A DNA stretch of 38,999 bases from Deltaproteobacteria bacterium (GTDB taxonomy: Bacteria > Myxococcota > JACRCW01): contig JACRCW010000009.1 in assembly GCA_016218805.1 (NCBI GenBank), forward strand, positions 1 through 38,999. Reading direction: 5' to 3'. The notes under the pieces were generated by a model. The model saw only the letters and a list, made by a program, of their open reading frames with translations, ran no database searches and was not told the origin of the DNA. Shown piece by piece: positions 8,088 to 15,366 of the stretch. The position numbers and the translations under genes are program-made. Position 1 is the first letter of the stretch, and each line of letters starts with the position of its first letter.

Positions 8088-8182
8088 CCCTCCGCGGATG
8101 ATGGCGGATGCGCGCGGCGGACGGGACCCCTGTCAACGGTCCCGACGCCGCGCCGGTTTGTGCGGGAAGTCCAGGGAGCGCC

Positions 8183-9043
8183 ATGGCGGACGTGGTTGGG
8201 GTCATTGGCGGGAGCGGGCTGTATGAGATGCCCGGTCTTGCCGACGTCAGGCGGGTGAAGGTGGAGACGCCCTTTGGGGCGCCGTCTGACGCGCTGGTCA
8301 CCGGCCGGCTGGACAGCGTGCCCATGGTGTTCCTGCCGCGCCACGGCGTGGGCCACCGGCACACGCCCACCGAGGTCCCCTACGTGGCCAACATCTGGGC
8401 CCTCAAGAAGCTGGGCGTCACGCGCATCATCAGCGTGTCCGCCGTGGGCAGCCTGCGTGAGGACATTGCACCCGGCCACGTGGTGCTGGTGGACCAGTTC
8501 ATGGACCGCACCCGCGCGCGCCGCAGCACGTTCTTTGGCGGCGGGATTGCCGGGCACGTGGCGTTTGGTGACCCGGTGTGCGGGCCGCTGCATGACGCGG
8601 CGCTGGAGGCGGCGCGCACGGTGGGCGTCACCGTCCACGCGCACGGCACGTATGTCTGCATGGAGGGACCCCAGTTCTCCACGCGCGCGGAGAGCATGCT
8701 GCACCGCCGTGACGGCGCGGACGTGGTGGGGATGACCAACATGCCGGAGGCCAAGCTCGCCCGGGAGGCGGAGATCTGTTACGCCACGCTGGCGCTGGCC
8801 ACGGACTATGACTGCTGGCACGAACACCACGACGACGTGACGGTGGAGACGGTCATTGCCGTGCTCAAGGCCAACGTGGCGCACGCCCAGCAGATCATCC
8901 GCGAGACGGTCCGCCGCCTCCCCGCCGAGCGCACCTGCCCGTGCGCCAGCGCGGCACGCAACGCGGTGATGACCGCGCCGGACCTCATCCCGCCGCGCCG
9001 CCGTGAGGAGCTGGAGCTGTTGTTCGGGCGCTACTGGAAGTGA
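8183..9043 (+). CDS. mtnP: S-methyl-5'-thioadenosine phosphorylase
   Basis: This cytoplasmic enzyme splits methylthioadenosine with phosphate into adenine and 5-methylthioribose-1-phosphate, the first step of methionine salvage after polyamine or autoinducer synthesis. The 286-residue product starts at the ATG at 8183, preceded by AGGGAG; a longer in-frame extension to 8108 has no family resemblance. Signatures of the PNP/MTAP family are complete: GGSGLYEM at the N-terminus, PRHGxxHxxTP, NIWALKKLGV, SAVGSL, YVCMEGPQFSTRAES, VVGMTNMPEAKLAREAEICYA and the base-pocket ATDYDCWH. The MTNMPEAKLAREA and DYDCW motifs favour methylthioadenosine over guanosine or inosine. A PfkB kinase follows 21 bp later, so the pair is probably one transcript dealing with nucleoside or ribose-derivative salvage. 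No promoter is obvious upstream. Confidence 0.95.
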   Translation: MADVVGVIGGSGLYEMPGLADVRRVKVETPFGAPSDALVTGRLDSVPMVFLPRHGVGHRHTPTEVPYVANIWALKKLGVTRIISVSAVGSLREDIAPGHVVLVDQFMDRTRARRSTFFGGGIAGHVAFGDPVCGPLHDAALEAARTVGVTVHAHGTYVCMEGPQFSTRAESMLHRRDGADVVGMTNMPEAKLAREAEICYATLALATDYDCWHEHHDDVTVETVIAVLKANVAHAQQIIRETVRRLPAERTCPCASAARNAVMTAPDLIPPRRREELELLFGRYWK

Positions 9044-9064
9044 CGTTTCTCGTCGAGGTGGATC

Positions 9065-9985
9065 GTGACGCTCCTGGTGGTTGGCAGTGTGGCCTTTGAC
9101 AGTGTGCAGACGCCCTTTGGCAAGAAGGAGCGCGTGCTGGGGGGCAGCGCCAACTTCTTCTCCATGTCCGCCAGCCTGCTCACGCGCGTGCAGCTGGTGG
9201 GGGTCATTGGGGAGGACTTCCCGGAGGACCACGTGGGGTACCTGCAGCAGCGCGGCGTGGATACCGCCGGGCTCACGCGCGTACCGGGCCGCACCTTCCA
9301 CTGGCGCGGCCGCTACGAATACGACCTCAACGAAGCGCACACCCTGGAGACGCAGCTCAACGTGTTTGCGGACTTCCGGCCCAACCTGCCGGAGGCGTTC
9401 CGGCGCCCTGACCATCTGTTCCTGGCCAACATTGACCCGGAGCTGCAGGCGCTGGTGCTGGAGCAGGTGACGCGCCCCAAGCTGGTGGCCCTGGACACCA
9501 TGAACTACTGGATCTCCGGCAAGCGCCAGGCGCTGCTCAAGGTGCTCCGGGACGTGGACGTGCTGTTTGTCAATGACGCGGAAGCGCGCCAGCTCTCCGG
9601 CGAGCACAACGTGGTCAAGGCGGGTGCGGCCATCCGGAAGATGGGACCGCGCACCGTCATCATCAAGCGCGGCGAATACGGCGCCCTCATGCTGGAGCAC
9701 GGCACGGCGTTCTACGTCCCCGCCTACCCGCTGGAGGACGTCTTTGACCCCACGGGTGCGGGGGACACGTTTGCCGGCGGCGTCATGGGCGCGCTGGACC
9801 GGTGGGGCGGCTTCAACACGCAGACCGCGCGGCAGGCCATGGTGGTAGGCGGAGTATTGGCCAGTTTTGTGGTGGAGGACTTCAGCTTTGACCGGCTGCG
9901 CACCACGTCCCTGGAGGACGTGCAGCGGCGTTACGCGGACCTGCGGCAGTTCACGGACTTCAAGGACCTGCCCACCGCGGACTGA
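9065..9985 (+). CDS. PfkB-family sugar or nucleoside kinase
   Basis: The protein has 306 residues. The start is a GTG at 9065 with a GAGGTGG ribosome site. It is a ribokinase-fold kinase: the N-terminal LVVGSVAFD strand and GGSANFFSMSASLL substrate-binding segment, and the C-terminal DPTGAGDTFAGG motif (residues 228-239), where D234 is the expected catalytic base and GAG the anion hole. It should phosphorylate a sugar or nucleoside hydroxyl with ATP. The exact substrate cannot be read from sequence. The adjacency to mtnP suggests a nucleoside or ribose derivative, with adenosine one possibility. Its 3' end lies 7 bp from the converging triple-USP gene, and no terminator hairpin separates them. 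Confidence 0.9.
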   Translation: MTLLVVGSVAFDSVQTPFGKKERVLGGSANFFSMSASLLTRVQLVGVIGEDFPEDHVGYLQQRGVDTAGLTRVPGRTFHWRGRYEYDLNEAHTLETQLNVFADFRPNLPEAFRRPDHLFLANIDPELQALVLEQVTRPKLVALDTMNYWISGKRQALLKVLRDVDVLFVNDAEARQLSGEHNVVKAGAAIRKMGPRTVIIKRGEYGALMLEHGTAFYVPAYPLEDVFDPTGAGDTFAGGVMGALDRWGGFNTQTARQAMVVGGVLASFVVEDFSFDRLRTTSLEDVQRRYADLRQFTDFKDLPTAD

Positions 9986-9992
9986 GCGCGGG

Positions 9993-11354
9993 TCACTCGT
10001 GCACCAGCACCACCGGGCGGCGGGTGAGTGACAGCACCTTCAGCGCCGCGCTCCCCGTCACCATTTCCGCCACCACCTCCTTGCCGTGGCGTCCCAGCAC
10101 CAGCATGTCCGCGCCGGTGCGCTCCACCGCCTGCGCAATGGCCTCCGCCGGTGACGGCGCCGCCACAACGACCACGCGGACGGGCACGCTGGCAAACTCC
10201 AGCGGCACCAGCGCGCGCAGCCGGCTCTCCGCGCGCCCGTGGTCGGGCTCGGCGGGGCGGTCCGGCGGGCGCTGCTGGTCCCACACGGGCGCTTCACGGC
10301 CGTGCATCACGTGGACCAGGGTCACCACACCGCCGCGCGCGCGCGCCAGTGACAGGGCGGTGAGCACGGCGCGGTTGCCCAGCGGGCTGAAGTCCGTGCC
10401 GGCGGCAAAGTGCCGGTAATCCGGCACCCGCACGTCCGCCACGTGCGTCTCCAGCTTGCGCGGGATGCACAGCACGCAGCCCTTGTGCGCGTGCAGCAGC
10501 GCGCGCGCGTTGGACCCCTGCACAAGCCGCGCAAGCGGCCCGCGCGCGTCGGTGCCGGTCACCACCAGGTCAGCGGCCACTTCATGCGCCACGTCCAGGA
10601 TGCGCTCCGCGGGCCGCCCCAGCCCGGGGACAATCCGCACGCGCACCTTGTGCGCGCCGGGCAGCGCCCCCACGCGGCGTTCCATCTCCGCGCGCAGGAT
10701 GGCCTGGATGTCCGGGTCGGCCTCGTACATGTCCGCCGGGCCATGCAGGCCCAGGCGCTGCGCCTCGCCGGGGGGCCAGTAGGTGTGCACCACCACCAGG
10801 TCCATGGCCACCTGCGGCGCCAGCGCGCGCAGGAACGCCAGGGTGACCTCCGAGGCCCGCCCAAAGTCCACGCCCGCCACCACGCGCAGCGGGCGCGCGG
10901 AGCCCAGCGCCGCGGCCAGTGGTCCGCCGTCAGGCCCCACCACAAGCAGCGGCTTGGAGATCAGGGAGGACAACCGGTCCGCCACACTCCCCAGCGCCAG
11001 CCGCTCCGCCATGCCGCGCCCATGCGAGGCCAGCACGCACAAACGGACATCCTCGGCGGTGGCCGCTTCCGCGAGCGCGCGGGCGGCCTGTCCCTCCATC
11101 ACGCGGGTGTCCACACGGACGCCGCCGCTGGCCAGGGCGGCGGCCGCGCTCCCCAGCGCCTTGCGCACCGCTTCGCGCTGCGCCTGCGCAAACTGCTCCC
11201 AGCCCATCATCCCTTCCACCGGGCCGGCGGGAACCGGCACATCCAGCACGTGCACCAGCTCCAGGCTGTCCCCCAGGCGCGCCGCCAGCGCCGCCGCCAC
11301 GTGCGTGGCTGCCACGGAGTGCTCCGAGAAATCCGTTCCGCACAGGATCCTCAT
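9993..11354 (-). CDS. Universal stress protein with three tandem Usp domains
   Basis: The protein has 453 residues; the ATG at 11354 follows a GGAGGAGGTGG ribosome site. Three UspA folds are joined: residues ~1-150 (starts MRILCGTDFSEHSV), ~155-305 (VAGVDFGRASEVT) and ~312-453 (FAAGTDFSPLGNRAV). Each ends with the characteristic hydrophobic strand (KPLLVV, CVLCIP, RPVVLVHE). Only domain 3 has the full nucleotide-binding signature G-2x-G-9x-GS (GRHG...TGS). Domains 1 and 2 have altered versions (SHGRG...LGS and GTDARG...QGS). UspA proteins act in the cytoplasm in stress survival and bind ATP or other ligands. Single and tandem forms are common; three in one chain is unusual. It lies between a methionine-salvage pair and the cbb3 locus, and low-oxygen induction is plausible but not shown. 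Confidence 0.93.
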   Translation of the reverse strand: MRILCGTDFSEHSVAATHVAAALAARLGDSLELVHVLDVPVPAGPVEGMMGWEQFAQAQREAVRKALGSAAAALASGGVRVDTRVMEGQAARALAEAATAEDVRLCVLASHGRGMAERLALGSVADRLSSLISKPLLVVGPDGGPLAAALGSARPLRVVAGVDFGRASEVTLAFLRALAPQVAMDLVVVHTYWPPGEAQRLGLHGPADMYEADPDIQAILRAEMERRVGALPGAHKVRVRIVPGLGRPAERILDVAHEVAADLVVTGTDARGPLARLVQGSNARALLHAHKGCVLCIPRKLETHVADVRVPDYRHFAAGTDFSPLGNRAVLTALSLARARGGVVTLVHVMHGREAPVWDQQRPPDRPAEPDHGRAESRLRALVPLEFASVPVRVVVVAAPSPAEAIAQAVERTGADMLVLGRHGKEVVAEMVTGSAALKVLSLTRRPVVLVHE

Positions 11355-11443
11355 GGCCCACCTCCTCCGGGTCCGCCCGGGCCCGTCACCACCCAGCCGT
11401 TCACCCACCGGGCCAAGCAAGGCCCCGCGGATGCCGCGCGCAA

Positions 11444-11477
11444 GCCGCCCGTTTTCGCGCCGGGATTTCTGGGCGGC
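11444..11477 (-). terminator. Possible GC-rich stem-loop after the Cys-motif lipoprotein
   Basis: GCCGCCC (11444-11450) and GGGCGGC (11471-11477) form a 7-bp stem just beyond the stop codon at 11484. There is no T run, so it would be a weak or Rho-assisted stop, or simply an RNA 3'-end stabiliser. Confidence 0.25.
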
Positions 11478-11483
11478 GCCCGC

Positions 11484-11783
11484 TCAGCGCGCCCGGGTTG
11501 CCTGCGCGTCCTGCCGGGCCCGCTCCAGCCACTGCACCTTTTTCGCGTCCGGGGCGTCCTCAAACTCCTTGAGGTGCATGGGGCACATGAACCCAATGAC
11601 CTGACCGCGAAAGGTGGAGCGGAAGGTGGGGTTGTGCGGGTCTCCGGCCACGGGCTCGCCGCTGACCGGGCAGGTGCGGTTGCCCACCAGGGCGGCCGGC
11701 CCGGCGTCAGCCTCCGGCGGCGCCCCCGCCGGGCGGTCACAGGCGGCCAGCGCCAGCAGCAACACCATCAGCACGCGCACCAC
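11484..11783 (-). CDS. Small Cys-motif lipoprotein (YHS-like)
   Basis: The protein has 99 residues. The GTG at 11783 is preceded by AAGGAG about 6 bases away; the ATG at 11768 is an alternative. A lipoprotein signal ends LAAC (C15). The mature part contains TCPVSGEPV (C38) and GFMCPMHLKEFE (C67, H70), the arrangement of YHS-type and related heavy-metal domains that bind copper or other thiophilic metals. It lies 10 bp after the DsbD_2-like membrane protein gene and is divergent from ccoI. I infer a periplasmic or outer-membrane copper carrier or sensor serving the oxidase; this is not demonstrated. It is close to the window's respiratory genes but is not a classical cco gene. Confidence 0.75.
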   Translation of the reverse strand: MVRVLMVLLLALAACDRPAGAPPEADAGPAALVGNRTCPVSGEPVAGDPHNPTFRSTFRGQVIGFMCPMHLKEFEDAPDAKKVQWLERARQDAQATRAR

Positions 11784-11793
11784 GGGGACTCCT

Positions 11794-12552
11794 TCAGAAG
11801 AACATCAGGGTGAAGCCGCGGCCCCACCACGTCCAACTCCACGACGCGTGTGGGATCCACCCCAGCGCCGCGGCGGAGACCAGCAACATCCACGCCCCGC
11901 TCACCGGCAGCAGCCAGCGCTGCAGCGCGGTGACCGCGCGCGGCCCCAACAGCCGCGGAAGAGCGGACACCCCCGCCAGCGGCACCGTCGTCATGACCGC
12001 CAGCAGCGCCATGAGCGCCGCGCCGTGCAGCACGTCCGCCGTGGACGCGGCCAGCAGCAGCACCCAGCCCACCACCATGCACGGCAGGAACGCCAGCACG
12101 GCCCCCAGCGCCAGCGACCGCACGACCCCGCGCCCCTGCAACACACCCATGGCCCGCGCCATCACCGCGGACAGCGCCGCCGCCGCGCCGCGCCCGCCGC
12201 CCGGCTGGACCAGCGCGGCCACCGTCCCGCGCCCGGCCCGCTGGCGCCAGGCCAGCACCAGGAACACCACGCCCATCACCGCGCCCAGCCACGGGGTCAC
12301 CACGGGTACCCACGCCGCCACGGTGTGGCCCAGCAGCCCCGCCAGCGCGCCCAGCACCGCGTACACGGCGCCCTTCCCCAGCTGATAGGCCCCCACGTGC
12401 CACAGCGCGCTCCACCGCGCGCCGGGCGCCTGCGCGCCTCCCAGGTCCAGCCCTACGACCAGCGGGCCGCACATGCCCACGCAATGGAACGTGATCCACA
12501 GGACCCCTACGCTCATCAGTTGCGCGTACGCGGCAGACACCTGGGCAGACAC
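11794..12552 (-). CDS. DsbD_2/TauE-SafE-like membrane protein
   Basis: The predicted protein has 252 residues from the GTG at 12552, chosen because GGAGGAGGGG lies directly upstream; the frame extends to an ATG at 12615, but without a ribosome site. About six or seven membrane helices are visible. The first carries the hallmark HCVGMCGP (H23, C24, C28), and a later helix has AFLPCMVVGWVLLLAAS, the second conserved Pro-Cys element. This family (cytochrome c biogenesis transmembrane region, often labelled sulfite exporter) is regularly found next to cbb3 oxidase genes and is linked to copper or redox handling. It forms a two-gene unit with the small lipoprotein at 11484 and diverges from ccoI. 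I infer a role in metal insertion into the oxidase. A ccoH-like gene was not found in the window. Confidence 0.85.
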   Translation of the reverse strand: MSAQVSAAYAQLMSVGVLWITFHCVGMCGPLVVGLDLGGAQAPGARWSALWHVGAYQLGKGAVYAVLGALAGLLGHTVAAWVPVVTPWLGAVMGVVFLVLAWRQRAGRGTVAALVQPGGGRGAAAALSAVMARAMGVLQGRGVVRSLALGAVLAFLPCMVVGWVLLLAASTADVLHGAALMALLAVMTTVPLAGVSALPRLLGPRAVTALQRWLLPVSGAWMLLVSAAALGWIPHASWSWTWWGRGFTLMFF

Positions 12553-12741
12553 GCGCCCCTCCTCCAACATCCCAAGGGTTCGCGCAAGCCACTTGCACCA
12601 TGACCCAAACATCATGCGTCAAGACGCCACACCCCCGCGCAGGACGTGATCGGAGATCGAAAATCCTCCGCGCCGCAGACCCTTTCGTGCATCCATTTCG
12701 CATTTCTGCGCCTGAAGTCGCGTGTTGCCGGGGCCCCGAGG

Positions 12742-12757
12742 CGGCACGCCGCGTGCT
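12742..12757 (+). promoter_or_regulatory. Weak sigma54-like match upstream of ccoI
   Basis: CGGCACGCCGCGTGCT has the GG-N10-GC core (GG at 12743-12744, GC at 12755-12756). It differs at one base from each half of the TGGCACG-N4-TTGCT consensus. The start codon at 12773 is only about 16 bases beyond, so the leader would be very short. In DNA this GC-rich, chance matches are frequent. No Fnr box (TTGAT-N4-ATCAA) was found in 12553-12772. Confidence 0.2.
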
Positions 12758-12772
12758 GTGGTCCGGCCGCCC

Positions 12773-15193
12773 ATGGCCGCGGCTTGCATCCATTGCCGGA
12801 GTCCCATTGAGGACGTCTCCGCTCCTCAGGGGTACTGCTGCGTGGGGTGCGCCACGGTGGCGGCGCTGCTCAAGACGCAGGGGCTCACGCGGTATTACGC
12901 GCTGCAGAACGCGGAGACCGGCCCGGTGTCCCTGCCGGCGCGCGCCGCGGACCTGGCGTGGCTGGAGAGTCCGCTGCGTGCTGCGCAGGAGCATGCGGCG
13001 AGCGGGCTGTGCCGGCTGGACGTGGACGTGCAGGGCATCCGCTGCAGCGCGTGCGTGTGGCTGCTGCGCGAAGTGTTCCGCCGCCAGCCCGGCGCAGTGG
13101 ACGCCATGGTGAACCCCGCGGTGGGGCGCGTGACGCTGACCTTCCGCGCGGACGCGGACGTGGCGGGATGGGTCCGCACGCTGGAGTCGCTGGGTTACCG
13201 CGCGGGGCCGCCGCAGAAGTCCGAGGGCGGGGACTCAGACCGGGTGCTCACGCGGCTGGGCATCTGCGTGGCGCTGACCATGAACAGCATGATGTTCACG
13301 GTGGCGCACTACGCGGGCATGACGCCCGCAGACGGGGACGCCTTCCCGCTGATGCGCTGGCTGAACCTGCTGCTGTCCGCCGCGGTGCTGTGGATAGGCG
13401 GGCGCGAGTTCTTCACGCGCACGTACGCCGCGCTGCGCCGCCGCGTGGTGCCGTTTGACCTGCCCATTGCCATGGGTTTGACGCTGGCGTTCCTGGGCAG
13501 CGTGGTGGTCTTTGTGCGGCAGCCGGCGTCCTTCAGCTACTTTGACACCGTCAACACCTTCACCACGCTGATGCTGGTGGGCCGCTGGCTGCAGGAGCGC
13601 CTGTTGGAGCGCAACCGCCGCCAGCTGCTGGCCCATGACGGGCTGGACGGGCTGTTTGCACGCCGGGTGGTGGGCGAGCGCGTGGAGACGGTGCGCGCGC
13701 ACGCGGTGCGGTCCGGGGACCTGGTGCTGCTGCCGCCGGGCGGGCTGCTGGTGGTGGACGGGACGCTGCAGGACGCGGCGGGCGCGCTGCTGTCCCTGGA
13801 CTGGATCAACGGTGAGAGCGCGCCGCGCGCGTTTGCCGCGGGGGACCGGCTGCCCGCCGGATCCTTCAACGCCACCGACCGTGCGCTGCGCGTGGTGGCC
13901 ACGTGCGACTTCGGCGATTCGTCATTGGGCGCGCTGCTGTCCCGTGGCGACACGCCGGACGCTGCGCCCGAGGACGATCCACTGCTGCTGCGCCGGCTGA
14001 CCGCACTGTACGTGCCGTTTGTGCTGCTGTCCGCGGCCGCCACGTTCCTGGCCTGGGCCTGGCGTGACCTGGACACCGCGCTGGCGGCGACGACGGCGGT
14101 GCTGGTGGTGACCTGCCCGTGCGCGCTGGGGCTGGCCATCCCGCTGGGCTACCAGCGCGTGAACGCGGCGCTGCGCGTGGCGGGCCTGTTTGTGCGGCGC
14201 GGCGGCTTCCTGGACCGCGCGGTGGATGTGCGGCGCGTGGTGTTTGACAAGACGGGCACCCTCACGCTGGGGCAGCTGGCACTCACGGACCCGGACGCAC
14301 TGCGGGCGCTCCCCGCGGACGTGGTGCGCGCGGTCTACAACCTGGCGGCGCGTTCCACGCATCCGCGCTCCCGCGCCATCCACGCTGCGGTGCCGCCGGA
14401 GCACCAGGTGTTTGACAGCACGCTTGTGGTCACGGAGCACCCCGGGTGCGGGCTGTCCACGCGCCTGCCCGGCGGCGAGGAATTGCGCCTGGGGAGCGCG
14501 TCCTTTGCCGGGCTGCCCTTGGATGCGGACGCGGCACATGACGTGTGGGTGGCGCGCGGGGGCACGGTGCTGGCGCGCCTGGGCGTGCGGGAGCAGCTGC
14601 GGTTTGACGCGCGGGCGGTGCTGTCCCAGCTGCGCGCGGCCGGGTACGGCGTGAGCATTCTCAGCGGGGACGCGCCGGACCGCGTGGCCCGCGCCGCGCG
14701 CGAGCTGGGCCTGCCGGAAGCGGACGCGGTGGGCGGACTGAGTCCCTCCGGCAAGGCGGACTGGCTGCGCGCGCACGGCGGCAACACGGATGCGCTGCTC
14801 ATTGGTGACGGCGTGAATGACCAGCCGGGCTTTGGCGCGGCCCTGTGCAGCGGCACGCCCGCCGTGGAGCACCCCACGCTGAGCGCGCGCGCGGACTTCT
14901 ATTTCCTGACGTCCGGCATTGGCGTGGTGCACCACGCACTGGACACGGCGCGCGCGTTGCGGCGTACGGTGCGGCGCATCCGGGCGGTGGCCCTCACGTA
15001 CAACCTGCTGAGCGTGGCGGCGTGCCTGGCCGGGTGGGTGACGCCGCTGGTGGCGGCCGTGGCCATGCCGGCCAGCTCCGTGCTCATCCTGCTGTACACC
15101 ATGCGGGCCACGCGGCTGGTGCGCCGCAGCGGCCCGGTTTCCCCTGACGTGCGGGCGGTGGCGCCGGTGCACGCCGCGGAGGGCACCGCATGA
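12773..15193 (+). CDS. ccoI: Cu-translocating P-type ATPase for cbb3 oxidase
   Basis: This is a P1B-type copper ATPase of the FixI/CcoI type, about 806 residues. It exports copper into the periplasm for assembly of the haem-copper centre of cbb3 oxidase. The N-terminus has the FixI Cys cluster (C5-IH-C8, then YCCVGC) and a heavy-metal domain GIRCSAC (C91, C94). Membrane motif CPC is at 448-450, the phosphorylation motif DKTGT at 492-496, and the hinge GDGVNDQPGF near 678 (normally GDGxNDAPAL, so slightly altered). The ATG at 12773 is preferred because the Cys cluster follows at once; the GTG at 12722 is the longest option, and neither has a strong ribosome site. The stop overlaps ccoS (ATGA), fixing the order ccoI-ccoS-ccoNOQP-ccoG. 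Confidence 0.93.
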   Translation: MAAACIHCRSPIEDVSAPQGYCCVGCATVAALLKTQGLTRYYALQNAETGPVSLPARAADLAWLESPLRAAQEHAASGLCRLDVDVQGIRCSACVWLLREVFRRQPGAVDAMVNPAVGRVTLTFRADADVAGWVRTLESLGYRAGPPQKSEGGDSDRVLTRLGICVALTMNSMMFTVAHYAGMTPADGDAFPLMRWLNLLLSAAVLWIGGREFFTRTYAALRRRVVPFDLPIAMGLTLAFLGSVVVFVRQPASFSYFDTVNTFTTLMLVGRWLQERLLERNRRQLLAHDGLDGLFARRVVGERVETVRAHAVRSGDLVLLPPGGLLVVDGTLQDAAGALLSLDWINGESAPRAFAAGDRLPAGSFNATDRALRVVATCDFGDSSLGALLSRGDTPDAAPEDDPLLLRRLTALYVPFVLLSAAATFLAWAWRDLDTALAATTAVLVVTCPCALGLAIPLGYQRVNAALRVAGLFVRRGGFLDRAVDVRRVVFDKTGTLTLGQLALTDPDALRALPADVVRAVYNLAARSTHPRSRAIHAAVPPEHQVFDSTLVVTEHPGCGLSTRLPGGEELRLGSASFAGLPLDADAAHDVWVARGGTVLARLGVREQLRFDARAVLSQLRAAGYGVSILSGDAPDRVARAARELGLPEADAVGGLSPSGKADWLRAHGGNTDALLIGDGVNDQPGFGAALCSGTPAVEHPTLSARADFYFLTSGIGVVHHALDTARALRRTVRRIRAVALTYNLLSVAACLAGWVTPLVAAVAMPASSVLILLYTMRATRLVRRSGPVSPDVRAVAPVHAAEGTA

Positions 15194-15360
15194 ACGTCGT
15201 CCCCCTGCTGGTGTTCTGCAGCCTGATGCTGGTGGTCGGCTCGCTCGTGCTGTTTGTGCACGGGATGCGGCGCAAGGACCACCACCACGCGGACCGCCTT
15301 GCATTGCTGCCCATTGAAAACGACGAACGACCCACTCCCGCCACGCGAGCGAAAGGCTGA
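15190..15360 (+). CDS. ccoS: cbb3 oxidase maturation protein CcoS
   Basis: This 56-residue, single-span membrane protein is read directly from the bases. The ATG at 15190 overlaps the ccoI stop. One hydrophobic helix (residues ~4-24, PLLVFCSLMLVVGSLVLFV) is followed by a basic/His stretch (GMRRKDHHH) and a short acidic tail with LLPIENDERP, comparable to the DDxxxP-type tail of CcoS. CcoS is needed for insertion of haem and copper cofactors into the oxidase. It is short, and its name rests partly on its place between ccoI and ccoN. The next gene starts 6 bp later. Confidence 0.85.
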   Translation: MNVVPLLVFCSLMLVVGSLVLFVHGMRRKDHHHADRLALLPIENDERPTPATRAKG

Positions 15361-15366
15361 AGCACC

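Noticed and set aside
12553..12772. Fnr/Anr box between ccoI and the divergent genes
   Set aside because: No TTGAT-N4-ATCAA or close variant is present; the nearest match, TGATCGGAGATCGA, has wrong spacing and bases.
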